This document shows, in pieces, positions 38,370-47,382 of a stretch of 64,000 bases of DNA. The notes under the pieces are model-generated. The model searched no databases. It saw only the letters and a list, made by a program, of their open reading frames with translations, and was not told the origin of the DNA. Both the position numbers and the translations under genes were made by a program. The stretch's first letter is position 1; every line of letters begins with the position of its first letter. The DNA comes from DAIODI01 sp046349255 (GTDB taxonomy: Bacteria; Pseudomonadota; Alphaproteobacteria; Rhizobiales; Aestuariivirgaceae), in assembly GCA_046349255.1 (NCBI GenBank), contig JAXMCR010000005.1:434001-498000 (forward strand). Reading direction: 5' to 3'.

Positions 38370-40073
38370 ATGAACACGCGCTGCCTCAAGACCTTCACGT
38401 TCGCGCTCCTCGTCTCGGCGGCGATGACCGCACCTGCAGTGGCCGACAAGATCGGCGTCACGGCGGCGGTCAACCCGCAGGTCACCGGCACCCCGCCCGG
38501 GCAGCCGACCCGAACCCTCGTCCTTGGTAACGACGTCTACCACGACGAGCGCATCAAGGCGGGCTCGGGCGGTCTCCTGCAGGTGCTGTTTGTCGACGGC
38601 ACCACGTTCACGGTGGGGCCGGGGACGGAACTCGTCATCGACAACTACATCTACGATCCGGCGAAAGGCACTGGCCAGATCGCCGCCACGATGGCGAAGG
38701 GCGTGCTCCGCTTCGTCGGCGGCAAGATCTCGAAGCAGAACGACGCCGTGCAGATCAACGCGCTCAATGGGACGATCGGCATTCGTGGCGCAGTGGTGAA
38801 CATCGAGTCGAATGGCGGCGGCCTCGGCAAGGTCATCTTCGAGTTCGGTCGCTCGGCCAATTTCTGTAGCGGCTCGAACTGCACGAAGCTTTATCAGCAG
38901 GGTTATCTGCTCGAGGTTAAGCCTGGCCCGAACGGCGTCCCCATCACCGTTGTGCGCAAGACCGAACCCGGCGACATCACGCTCATCCAGCAGAAGCTCG
39001 CCGGCAAGCCCGGCAAGCATGGCGGATCGGGCAATGTTCCGAACGCCGGCCTCGTCCAGCAGTACAACGTGGCAAACGTCGCCGGTACACCGCCGCAGAC
39101 GCAGCCGCAAACGGGTGGCCTCTACCCCGTCTGGGACGGGATCACGCTCGAGGATGTGCCCGGACTCGTGAACCCGACCGCCAACGTCACGACACAGCAG
39201 ATCCAGGCGGGCAACATCACGCCCGTGGTACCCCCCACACCGCCGACGACGGGCGAGTATGCGCTGATCGCGACCGGCTTCGGGTCGAGCAACCGCAGCG
39301 AACTTGAAGGGGTCATTTCGTATGGCTCGCTGGAAGTCGGTGCAACGGGGCTGACGAGCGCTCAATTGATGGCCGGCGTAACGAACGTGGGCATCATGAA
39401 CCTCGGATTCACGCCTGGGGGCCCGGGTCTGATCGCGACCACGATCGAGGTGTTCGACAGCGAGGACAATGCGCTGCAGGTCCTCCCCTCCAGCACGGCG
39501 CAGATGTCCGAGGCCCAGGCCCCGATCTGTTCGCAATGCTCCTTCCTCAAGTGGGGGAACTGGTCAGCGGATGTTCGGTTGCAATCGCAGTCGGGCGAAG
39601 GAACCGATTTCGTCCAAGGCCGCGGGGTCTGGGTGGCGGGCCAGCCGATCGACCCGGCGAACATGCCGGTGCAGGGCACGGCCACCTACAACGGTACCGC
39701 TGTCGGGATGGTGAGCAACGGCGCCAATACCTATCAGGCCCAGGGCGGGATGCAGATGGGCTGGAACTTCGGCACGCGGTCCGGCGACTTCTCGATCCGG
39801 AACTTCGATCAGGCAAATACCGGCGGGATCAACGTGTCAGGGAGCATCAGTGGTGAAGGCACCGGATTTGCAGGAGTGATCAGCAGCGTCGACTCCGGTT
39901 ACATCGGCGCGGCGAGCGGGCAGTTCGCGTCTGGTCCGGCCAATCTCGATGCCGGTGGCCGCCCCATTCCCGGGTCGACACCACAGGGCGTGAACGGCCA
40001 GTTCTTCCTCGGCGGCACGGGCGACAATCTCTATCAGGCCATCGGCGTTTTCGGCGGCGCCCGGGGAGACTGA
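38370..40073 (+). CDS. Exported FecR-domain protein with TbpB-like C-terminal barrel (predicted T11SS cargo)
   Basis: Protein of 567 residues with a signal peptide (1-26, AVA-DK) and no lipobox or membrane anchor. Residues about 45-155 form a FecR domain (TRTLVLGNDVYHDERIKAG, VLFVDGTTFTVGPGTELVI, GKISKQNDAVQINALNGTIG). A Pro/Gln linker (about 230-290) follows. The last ~140 residues repeat Gly-bounded strands (GTATYNGTAVGMVSNG, MGWNFGTRSGDFSIRNF, GVNGQFFLGGTG, YQAIGVFGGARGD) like the 8-strand barrel of transferrin-binding protein B. C166/C171 and the C387-x-x-C390 pair may form disulfides. An AGGAGG ribosome site precedes the ATG. With no sigma factor nearby, the FecR domain is unlikely to be a signalling module. 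Confidence 0.75.
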   Translation: MNTRCLKTFTFALLVSAAMTAPAVADKIGVTAAVNPQVTGTPPGQPTRTLVLGNDVYHDERIKAGSGGLLQVLFVDGTTFTVGPGTELVIDNYIYDPAKGTGQIAATMAKGVLRFVGGKISKQNDAVQINALNGTIGIRGAVVNIESNGGGLGKVIFEFGRSANFCSGSNCTKLYQQGYLLEVKPGPNGVPITVVRKTEPGDITLIQQKLAGKPGKHGGSGNVPNAGLVQQYNVANVAGTPPQTQPQTGGLYPVWDGITLEDVPGLVNPTANVTTQQIQAGNITPVVPPTPPTTGEYALIATGFGSSNRSELEGVISYGSLEVGATGLTSAQLMAGVTNVGIMNLGFTPGGPGLIATTIEVFDSEDNALQVLPSSTAQMSEAQAPICSQCSFLKWGNWSADVRLQSQSGEGTDFVQGRGVWVAGQPIDPANMPVQGTATYNGTAVGMVSNGANTYQAQGGMQMGWNFGTRSGDFSIRNFDQANTGGINVSGSISGEGTGFAGVISSVDSGYIGAASGQFASGPANLDAGGRPIPGSTPQGVNGQFFLGGTGDNLYQAIGVFGGARGD

Positions 40074-40204
40074 ATTTTCGCCCAAAGGCCGGTGGTACGA
40101 CGCGCACGTCAGTATTGTGCGCTGCAGCGTTCCCTTGACTTTGGAACCCAAACCCGCCACGTCCGTTCAGGACCATTGGTGTCGGGACCTGAGACAGGAC
40201 TTCC

Positions 40205-42190
40205 ATGACGTCTGCCGCACCGGCCGTTAGGCTCGCCGAAACGACCGCGCCTCCCGGCGTGGCCGCGCACGCGCGCGCGGTTGCCCGGCAGAGTGCGGCG
40301 GAGCTTCTCAAGCTGCAAAAGCCCGACGGCCACTTCGTCTTCGAGCTCGAAGCCGACGTGACGATCCCGTCCGAATACATCTTCCTGAACCACTTCCTCG
40401 GTGACACGGAACCGGGCCTCGAGGCCGAACTGGGCGACTACATCCGCTCGCTTCAAAGCGACGCGCACGGCGGCTGGCCGCTGTTCCATGACGGGGACTT
40501 CAATATCTCTTCGTCCGTGAAAGCCTATTTCGCATTGAAGATTCTGGGCGACCGGGCGGACGCCCCACACATGGTGCGCGCGCGCGAGGCGATCCTGAAG
40601 CACGGCGGGGCCGAAACGTCCAACGTCTTCACCCGCTATATCCTGGCCCTGTTCGGCGAGGTGCCATGGCACGCCGTACCGGCGATGCCGGTCGAACTCA
40701 TGCTGATGCCGAAGTCGGCGCCGGTCAGCGTGTGGAAGTTTGCCTACTGGTCGCGCACCGTGATCGCGCCCCTGCTGATCCTCGCCGCGCTCAAGCCGCG
40801 CGCCAAGAACCCGACGAACGCATCCTGCCAGGAGCTTTTCCGGACCTCCCCGGACAAGGTGACGCAGTGGAACGTGAACCCGACGGGATCGCGCTGGGGA
40901 GAATTCTTCCTCGGACTCGACAAGGTGTTGCAGCCGTTCGACCGCCACGTCCTCGGCAAGCTTCCCACCCGCCAGAAGGCGATTCAGGCGGCGATCGACT
41001 TCATCACGCCCCGGCTTAACGGCGAGGATGGCCTCGGAGCGATCTTCCCGGCGATGGCGTTCTCGACGATGGCGTTCGATTCGCTCGGCTACGGCCGCGA
41101 GCATCCGCATTTCGTGACCGCGCGCCAGAGCGTGAAGAACCTGCTGGTCGGCTCGCGCGAGGAGCGCGGCGGTCGCGCCCGGTACTGTCAGCCGTGCGTG
41201 TCGCCGATCTGGGACACCTCGCTGGCACTGCACGCACTCCTCGATGCGGGCGTGCCGGCGGACGACCCGCGCATCATCGCCGGGTGCGACTGGCTCGCCG
41301 ATCGGCAGATTCTCGATGTCGTAGGCGACTGGGCTGTGATGAACCCCGGCCTGAAGCCCGGCGGCTGGGCATTCCAGTACCGCAACGACTACTACCCCGA
41401 CGTCGACGATACGGCTGTCGTCGGCATGCTCCTCGACCGCGTCGACCGGCAGCGCTACGCGATGAACATCGAGCGTGCCGTGATCTGGATCGAAGGCATG
41501 CAGAGCTCGAACGGTGGCTGGGGCGCGTTCGATATCGACAACAACGCCGACTTCCTGAATTCCATACCGTTCGCCGACCACGGTGCGCTACTCGATCCGC
41601 CAACCGTGGACGTGACTGCGCGTTGCGTCTCGTTCCTCTGCCAAGTCGGACATCCGCGCGGGCACCCCGTGGTAACGAAGGCGCTGGACTTCATCCGCAG
41701 CGAACAGGAAGCCGACGGCTCCTGGTTCGGCCGGTGGGGCACGAACTACGTGTACGGAACGTGGTCGGCGCTGTGCGCGCTGAATGCCGCCGGCGAAGAC
41801 CCGCAGTCGCCGACGGTGCGCCGCGCCGTCGCCTGGCTTGTCAAGCATCAGCGCGCCGACGGCGGCTGGGGCGAGGACGGGGCGACCTACTGGAAGGAAC
41901 GCCGCTACGAGGCCAAGGCGTCGACGCCGTCGCAGACTGCGTGGGCGGTGCTCGGCCTGATGGCCGCGGGCGAAACCGATCACGAGGCCGTCGCGCGCGG
42001 CGTGAAGCACCTCGCCGACGGGCCGCGATCGGGGGCGCGCTGGGACGAGGAGTACTATACGGCCGTCGGGTTCCCGCGCGTGTTCTACCTGCGCTATCAC
42101 GGGTACGCGGCGTACTTCCCGACATGGGCATTGGGCCGGTACGGCGAGTTGATGCGCGGCAACTCCCGCCAGGTCCGCTACGGGATGTAG
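40205..42190 (+). CDS. shc: Squalene-hopene cyclase
   Basis: Membrane-associated triterpene cyclase making hopene/hopanol from squalene. It has 661 residues in an alpha/alpha-barrel fold. The catalytic D-x-D-D motif is at 399-402 (DVDDTAVVGM). Several QW repeats are visible, such as DAHGGWPLF, SSNGGWGAFD, EADGSWFGRWG and RADGGWGED. The C-terminus FYLRYHGYAAYFPTWALGRY is typical. ATG 40205 has AGGA 6 bases upstream. It is the terminal step of the local hpnCDE route, separated from hpnE by the predicted secretion pair and 131 bases of non-coding DNA. Confidence 0.97.
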   Translation: MTSAAPAVRLAETTAPPGVAAHARAVARQSAAELLKLQKPDGHFVFELEADVTIPSEYIFLNHFLGDTEPGLEAELGDYIRSLQSDAHGGWPLFHDGDFNISSSVKAYFALKILGDRADAPHMVRAREAILKHGGAETSNVFTRYILALFGEVPWHAVPAMPVELMLMPKSAPVSVWKFAYWSRTVIAPLLILAALKPRAKNPTNASCQELFRTSPDKVTQWNVNPTGSRWGEFFLGLDKVLQPFDRHVLGKLPTRQKAIQAAIDFITPRLNGEDGLGAIFPAMAFSTMAFDSLGYGREHPHFVTARQSVKNLLVGSREERGGRARYCQPCVSPIWDTSLALHALLDAGVPADDPRIIAGCDWLADRQILDVVGDWAVMNPGLKPGGWAFQYRNDYYPDVDDTAVVGMLLDRVDRQRYAMNIERAVIWIEGMQSSNGGWGAFDIDNNADFLNSIPFADHGALLDPPTVDVTARCVSFLCQVGHPRGHPVVTKALDFIRSEQEADGSWFGRWGTNYVYGTWSALCALNAAGEDPQSPTVRRAVAWLVKHQRADGGWGEDGATYWKERRYEAKASTPSQTAWAVLGLMAAGETDHEAVARGVKHLADGPRSGARWDEEYYTAVGFPRVFYLRYHGYAAYFPTWALGRYGELMRGNSRQVRYGM

Positions 42191-42218
42191 GTCGCGAAAG
42201 GCGTCCGGGGAGGTGCGC

Positions 42219-42791
42219 ATGCGGGTTCTGATCATACTCGACCACCCCAGGCAGAACTCGCTCACGCACCAGGTCGCCGCTGCCTTCGCAGCTGGCCTTG
42301 CCGACGGCGGACACACCTGCGAGACGCTCGATCTGCATGCCGCAGGGTTCGACCCGCGCATGACGCCGGACGACGAGCCGGACTGGAACGACGAGAACAA
42401 GCGCTACTCGTACGTCGTCCACACAGAGATCGCGCGGATCAAGCGTGCCGATGCCCTAGCATTCGTGTTTCCGATCTGGTGGTGGGGCCTTCCCGCGATG
42501 ACCAAGGGTTACATCGACCGGACCTTCGCCCGGGGCTTCGCCTACGGCGGCGACGCAAAGCTGTCACTGCGAAAGATCCAGTGGCTCGCCCTCGGCGCGG
42601 CCGACGAAGCGACGTTCGCCAAGCGCGGTTACCTCGATGCGATGAAGACGCAGCTCGCGGTCGGCATTGCCGACTACTGCGGCGTGCCCGACAGCCGGAT
42701 CGAGATGTTCTACGCCTCCCTCGAAGGCGAGGAAGCCGTGCGCACACATCTCGAACGGGCCCGCGCCATCGGCCAGGCGTGGCCCCCCTGA
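42219..42791 (+). CDS. NAD(P)H:quinone oxidoreductase (flavodoxin-like fold)
   Basis: FMN/FAD-dependent two-electron reductase of 190 residues. It begins with the Rossmann-like MRVLIILDHPRQNSLTHQVA; DALAFVFPIWWWGLPAMTKG and YIDRTFARGFAY follow, as in the NQO1/MdaB/KefF group. ATG 42219 has GGGGAGG at a 5-base spacing. It lies 28 bases after shc and may be co-transcribed, but has no obvious hopanoid role. Its end is 7 bases from the convergent xseA. Confidence 0.86.
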   Translation: MRVLIILDHPRQNSLTHQVAAAFAAGLADGGHTCETLDLHAAGFDPRMTPDDEPDWNDENKRYSYVVHTEIARIKRADALAFVFPIWWWGLPAMTKGYIDRTFARGFAYGGDAKLSLRKIQWLALGAADEATFAKRGYLDAMKTQLAVGIADYCGVPDSRIEMFYASLEGEEAVRTHLERARAIGQAWPP

Positions 42792-42798
42792 CTCCCTT

Positions 42799-44253
42799 CT
42801 AGAACAGGCTTCCCTGCCCGTCCGCGGTTCCTGGCGGTTTGCGGCGAGAAGGGCGCGGGGTTGCCGTCGGCCCTTCGAGCCTGGCTGCGACGCTGCCGTC
42901 ATGGAACTCGATCGCCACACCTTGCGAGGGATGCGTCTCGGCCGCCGCATGAAGGGGTTCGCCCGTCTGCGCCCGCACCAGTGCGAAGCCGCGGGCCAGC
43001 ACGGCGCGATAGGAGAGCGAATTCAGGAGCTTGGCCGTGGTATCGAGCCGTTCCGCGCGCCGCCGCAGGCCGTCTCTGGCAAAGTAAAGCTGGTCCTCGG
43101 CGAGCCGCTTCAGCGCGTCGTGCCGACGTGCCACGGCGAGACGCAGCGGCTGGGGGCTGAGCCGGCCCGCCTCCCTCTGAAAATCGGCTCGGTGGATGCG
43201 CACGTTCGCGATCAGCGCCTGGGCGAGCCGCCCCGCCGCCGTTTCGTAGCGTTGACGTGCGCCCGCGACGACATCTTCCACGCGCGGCAGCCGGGCGGCT
43301 GCCCGCAACGTGAGGCGCGCATCCGCGAGGCGCCGTGCCACTGCCTGGCGCTGGCGCGCGTCGATGTCGCCGAGCCGTACGAACAAGTCGGCCCGCACCG
43401 GTACCGCGCGCTCGGCGGCCGCCGTCGGTGTGGGTGCCCGCAGGTCGGCTGCGTGGTCGAGCAGCGTCACGTCGGTCTCGTGGCCGATCGCCGAGATGAG
43501 CGGAATGTCACTCGCCGCGGCCGCGCGCACCACCGCCTCGTCGTTGAACCCCCAGAGGTCCTCGATGCTGCCACCGCCCCGCGCCACGATCAGAAGGTCC
43601 GGCCGCGGGATAGGCCCATCCGGCTGCAATGCGTTGAAGCCTGCAATCGCGGCCGCCACTTCGGCCGCGCAGGTCTCGCCCTGCACGCGCACCGGCCAGA
43701 CGATCACGCGGCGCGGAAACCGCTCGGACAAGCGATGCAGGATGTCGCGGATGACGGCGCCGGTCGGCGACGTGACGACGCCGATGACTTTTGGCAGCAC
43801 TGGGATCGGCTTCTTTCGCGCCTCGTCGAACAGTCCTTCGGCGGCGAGCTTGCGGCGGCGCTCCTCGAGCATCGCCATCAGCGCGCCCTGACCTGCCGGG
43901 CTCACCGTGTCGACCACGATCTGGTACTTCGATTGCCCGGGGAACGTGGAGATGCGCCCCGTGACGATCACCTCCATCCCCTGCTCCGGCTTGAACCGCA
44001 GGCGGTTCCACGCGAGCTTCCACACGACCGCGGCGAGACAGGCCGAATCGTCCTTCAAGTCGAAGTAGCAATGGCCCGAACCGGGACGAGACACCTTGCC
44101 CACCTCGCCGCGCACCCTGACATGCTGGAACGAGTCTTCCAGCGTGCGCTTCAACGCCTGCGACAGCTCCGAAACCGTCAGCTCGGCGACATTCGGGCGA
44201 GTCGGCTCGATGATCTCGCCGGTCTCGGGGTCGAACAGCAAATCCGTCGTCAT
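42799..44253 (-). CDS. xseA: Exodeoxyribonuclease VII large subunit
   Basis: Catalytic subunit of the single-strand-specific exonuclease VII used in repair. It has 484 residues. An OB-fold N-domain (about 22-120; LTVSELSQALKRTLED, GHCYFDLKD) precedes the catalytic domain with GVVTSPTGAVIRDIL, the conserved RGGGSIEDLWGFNDE and SAIGHETDVTLLDHAADLRA with the catalytic His/Asp. The long coiled-coil domain follows, and then a basic tail. Start ATG 44253, from which the family N-terminus MTTDLL runs. xseB is not in the window. Confidence 0.95.
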   Translation of the reverse strand: MTTDLLFDPETGEIIEPTRPNVAELTVSELSQALKRTLEDSFQHVRVRGEVGKVSRPGSGHCYFDLKDDSACLAAVVWKLAWNRLRFKPEQGMEVIVTGRISTFPGQSKYQIVVDTVSPAGQGALMAMLEERRRKLAAEGLFDEARKKPIPVLPKVIGVVTSPTGAVIRDILHRLSERFPRRVIVWPVRVQGETCAAEVAAAIAGFNALQPDGPIPRPDLLIVARGGGSIEDLWGFNDEAVVRAAAASDIPLISAIGHETDVTLLDHAADLRAPTPTAAAERAVPVRADLFVRLGDIDARQRQAVARRLADARLTLRAAARLPRVEDVVAGARQRYETAAGRLAQALIANVRIHRADFQREAGRLSPQPLRLAVARRHDALKRLAEDQLYFARDGLRRRAERLDTTAKLLNSLSYRAVLARGFALVRAQTGEPLHAAAETHPSQGVAIEFHDGSVAARLEGPTATPRPSRRKPPGTADGQGSLF

Positions 44254-44342
44254 GGTTGATCTCACACAATCCCTTTTCAGGCGGGCCGTCAAATGCGATG
44301 AAACCCGACCCCAACGGTCACACACCGAGGCGAATCTCCCCA

Positions 44343-45188
44343 ATGCCTTCGATGAAAATTGTCCTGTTCGCGCTGCTCCTCGCCCTTGTGGCGCTGACGC
44401 GGCCCGCCGCCGCCGACGATGCGCTCGTTGAGCGCGGGCGTTATCTCGTCACGTCCATTGCTGGCTGCGGCAACTGCCACACGATGCAGGGGCCGAACGG
44501 CCCGGTCGAGGGCATGGACCTCGCCGGTGGCCTTGAGATGAAGGACAAGTTCTTCACCGCCTATTCCTCGAACATCACCCCCGACGTGGAAACCGGCATC
44601 GGGCGCTGGACCGACGCCCAGATCATCACCGCGATCCGCGAGGGCAAGCGGCCGGACGGTTCGTCGATCGGGCTGCCGATGCCGTTCCGCATGTACCGCA
44701 TGATCTCGGACGCGGATGTGCAGGCGATGGTCGCCTACCTGCGTACGGTGCAGCCGATCCGCAATCCCGTTCCGCCGTCGAAATACCTGATCCCGATCCC
44801 GCCGCGCTGGGGACCTGCGGTGCGCAATCCGGACTCTCCCAACCCAGCCGACAAGGTCGCCTACGGCGGCTACCTGGCAAGCGCGCTCGGCCACTGCGTC
44901 GAGTGCCACTCGGGCCCCAACCTTTTCGGCATTCCTGACATCGACGGTCGCCTTGGTGCGGGCGGCATGGAGTTTCCCGGCCCCTGGGGAACCGTCGTCG
45001 CGCCGAACATCACGCCGACCAACCTCGGCAGGTGGACCGACGCGCAAATCGTGACGGCGATCACCAAGGGCATCCGGCCGGACGGTTCGAAGATGTCGCC
45101 GCCGATGGGCTACCGCTACTACGCCAACATGACGAAGAGCGACCTCGACGCGGTCGTGGCGTGGCTGCGGCAGTTGCCGCCGAAGTGA
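44343..45188 (+). CDS. Diheme cytochrome c
   Basis: Periplasmic or membrane-tethered c-type cytochrome of 281 residues with a signal peptide (1-24, AAA-DD). It has two heme motifs, C42-G-N-C45-H and C185-V-E-C188-H, each followed by a similar domain with a WTDAQI(I/V)TAI segment, so it looks like a tandem duplication. It resembles cytochrome subunits of alcohol and gluconate dehydrogenases, but no dehydrogenase lies beside it. Start at ATG 44343 (ATG 44352 also possible). Its stop overlaps the purD GTG as GTGA. Confidence 0.87.
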   Translation: MPSMKIVLFALLLALVALTRPAAADDALVERGRYLVTSIAGCGNCHTMQGPNGPVEGMDLAGGLEMKDKFFTAYSSNITPDVETGIGRWTDAQIITAIREGKRPDGSSIGLPMPFRMYRMISDADVQAMVAYLRTVQPIRNPVPPSKYLIPIPPRWGPAVRNPDSPNPADKVAYGGYLASALGHCVECHSGPNLFGIPDIDGRLGAGGMEFPGPWGTVVAPNITPTNLGRWTDAQIVTAITKGIRPDGSKMSPPMGYRYYANMTKSDLDAVVAWLRQLPPK

Positions 45189-46477
45189 GCAGCACGTTGA
45201 ACATTCTCCTCATCGGGTCCGGCGGTCGCGAACACGCGCTCGCGTGGGCGATCGCTGCAAGCCCGCTGACGCAGCGGCTGTACTGCGCGCCCGGCAACGC
45301 GGGGATCGCCAGCGAGGCGATCTGCGTGCCGCTCGACGTTGCCGATCACGCGCTGGTGGCGCGGTTCTGCACCGACAATGCAATCGGCCTCGTGGTGGTC
45401 GGCCCCGAGGCGCCTCTTGTTGCGGGACTGGCCGATCATCTGCGGGCGAAGGGGCTGAAGGTGTTCGGGCCTTCGAAGGCCGCAGCGCAGCTCGAGGGGT
45501 CGAAGGGCTTCACCAAGGACCTCTGTGCGCGCCACGGAATTCCGACTGCAGCCTACGCGCGGTTCACCGACGAGGCCGCCGCGCTCGCCCACCTGAAGGC
45601 GCGGGGCGCGCCGTGCGTGGTGAAGGCAGACGGGCTCGCCGCGGGCAAGGGGGTGACGGTGGCGATGACGCTCGCCGATGCCGAAGCCGCCGTTCGCGAC
45701 GCGCTCGGCGGCCGGTTCGGTGCGGCCGGGGCCGAGGTGGTGATCGAGGATTTCCTCGAGGGCGAGGAGGCCTCGTTCTTCGCGCTGTGCGACGGCACGC
45801 ACGCGGTGCCGTTCGGTACCGCGCAGGACCACAAGCGCGTAGGCGACGGGGATACCGGGCCGAACACCGGCGGCATGGGCGCCTACTCCCCGGCGTCAAT
45901 CGTTACCGACGGCATCGCGCAACGCGTGATGCGCGAGATCATCGAGCCGACGGTGCGCGCAATGGCGGCGGAAGGCACGCCCTTCGTCGGCGTGCTCTAC
46001 GCCGGGTTGATGCTCACGACGCGCGGCCCCGAGCTCATCGAGTACAACGTGCGCTTCGGCGACCCGGAAGCCCAGGTCCTGATGATGCGGCTCAAGGACG
46101 ACATCGTTACACTGATGCTCGCCGCCGTCGACGGCACGCTCGACAAGGTGTCTGTGCGCTGGCGCAACGAGAAGGCCGTGTGCGTGGTGATGGCCGCGGA
46201 CGGTTATCCCGGCGATGTCCGCACCGGCACCGAAATCCGCAACGTTTCCCTGGCTGACAGTCTCACCGACACGGTGGTGTTCCACGCCGCGACGAAGCGT
46301 GACGGCGAACGTTTGCTCGCCTCCGGGGGCCGCGTGCTTGGCGTGACGGCGCTCGGCCAGACGGTAAGCGAGGCGCGCCAGAAGGCGTACGAGGCCGTCG
46401 ACATGATCGACTGGCCGGGCGGCTTCTGCCGGCGCGACATCGCCTGGCGCGAGGTGAAGCGCGAGGCGGAGCGATGA
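45185..46477 (+). CDS. purD: Phosphoribosylamine--glycine ligase
   Basis: Second step of de novo purine synthesis; ATP-grasp enzyme of 430 residues. Seen: NILLIGSGGREHALAWA at the N-terminus, the phosphoribosylamine site FGPSKAAAQLEGSKGF, CVVKADGLAAGKGVTVA in the ATP-grasp domain, and EYNVRFGDPEAQVLMM near the metal site. GTG 45185 overlaps the preceding cytochrome stop; TTG 45197 is an alternative. The stop overlaps the next gene as ATGA. Being coupled to a cytochrome and a dehalogenase-like gene is unusual for purD. Confidence 0.96.
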   Translation: MSSTLNILLIGSGGREHALAWAIAASPLTQRLYCAPGNAGIASEAICVPLDVADHALVARFCTDNAIGLVVVGPEAPLVAGLADHLRAKGLKVFGPSKAAAQLEGSKGFTKDLCARHGIPTAAYARFTDEAAALAHLKARGAPCVVKADGLAAGKGVTVAMTLADAEAAVRDALGGRFGAAGAEVVIEDFLEGEEASFFALCDGTHAVPFGTAQDHKRVGDGDTGPNTGGMGAYSPASIVTDGIAQRVMREIIEPTVRAMAAEGTPFVGVLYAGLMLTTRGPELIEYNVRFGDPEAQVLMMRLKDDIVTLMLAAVDGTLDKVSVRWRNEKAVCVVMAADGYPGDVRTGTEIRNVSLADSLTDTVVFHAATKRDGERLLASGGRVLGVTALGQTVSEARQKAYEAVDMIDWPGGFCRRDIAWREVKREAER

Positions 46478-47382
46478 GCCTCTTTCCCGGCTTCGAGCCG
46501 CGCATGGTGCGCAGCGGCGACGTCGAGATCTTCGCGATGACCGGCGGAAGCGGACCGCCGCTCCTGCTCCTGCACGGCTACCCGCAGACGCACGCGATGT
46601 GGCACAAGGTGGCGCCCGCGCTCGTAGAGCATTTCACGCTCGTGATCGCCGACCTGCGCGGCTACGGCCAGAGCAGTGCGCCGGCCGACGATACCCGCCA
46701 CACGGTCTATGCGAAGCGGCAGATGGCGAAGGATGCGATCGCCCTGATGCAGTCGCTCGGGCACGAGCGCTTCGCCGTGGCGGGCCACGATCGCGGTGGG
46801 CGCGTCGCCTACCGCCTCGCGCTCGATGCGCCGGAACGGGTGACGAAACTCGCCGTCCTCGACATCGTTCCGACCGCCGACATGTGGGGCGGCATGAATG
46901 CGGAGTTCGCGATCAAGGTCTATCACTGGGCTTTCCTCGCCCAGCCCGCGCCGCTGCCCGAGACGCTGATCGGGGCGCATCCGGCGTTCTATCTCGAATG
47001 GACGCTTGCGAGCTGGACCAAGGCGAAGGATCTCTCGGCCTTCGATCCGAAGGCGCTCGCCGCCTACCGCTCGTACTTCTCCGAGTCCGTCCGGATTGCA
47101 GCAACGTGTGCGGACTATCGCGCCGGCGCGACGACGGATCGCGCCATCGATCTCGCCGACCGTGACGCGGGCCGGAAGATCGCCTGCCCCGTGCTGTCGC
47201 TCTGGGGCGGGGCCGGGCTTCCTGCGGAACGCGCGGCGGCGGCCGATCCGGAGCGGCATCCGCTAACCGCGTGGCGGCGCTGGGCGGACGACGTGCGCGG
47301 GACCGCGATCGATGCGGGGCATTTCCTTCCGGAAGAAGCGCCGGGCGAAACCGCGGCGGCACTGATCGACTTCTTCCGATGA
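46474..47382 (+). CDS. Haloacetate (fluoroacetate) dehalogenase-like alpha/beta hydrolase
   Basis: Alpha/beta hydrolase of 302 residues. The residues that define fluoroacetate dehalogenases all appear at matching spacing: nucleophile D106 with R107 and R110 (AGHDRGGRVAYRLALDAPER), D130 (AVLDIVPT), the halide pocket H151-W152 (YHWAF), W181, Y215 and the general-base H283 (AGHFLPEE). In the characterised Rhodopseudomonas enzyme the corresponding residues up to the Tyr are each four positions higher in number, from memory. Esterase or epoxide hydrolase cannot be excluded. Starts as ATGA over the purD stop; the next gene overlaps the same way. Confidence 0.85.
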   Translation: MSLFPGFEPRMVRSGDVEIFAMTGGSGPPLLLLHGYPQTHAMWHKVAPALVEHFTLVIADLRGYGQSSAPADDTRHTVYAKRQMAKDAIALMQSLGHERFAVAGHDRGGRVAYRLALDAPERVTKLAVLDIVPTADMWGGMNAEFAIKVYHWAFLAQPAPLPETLIGAHPAFYLEWTLASWTKAKDLSAFDPKALAAYRSYFSESVRIAATCADYRAGATTDRAIDLADRDAGRKIACPVLSLWGGAGLPAERAAAADPERHPLTAWRRWADDVRGTAIDAGHFLPEEAPGETAAALIDFFR

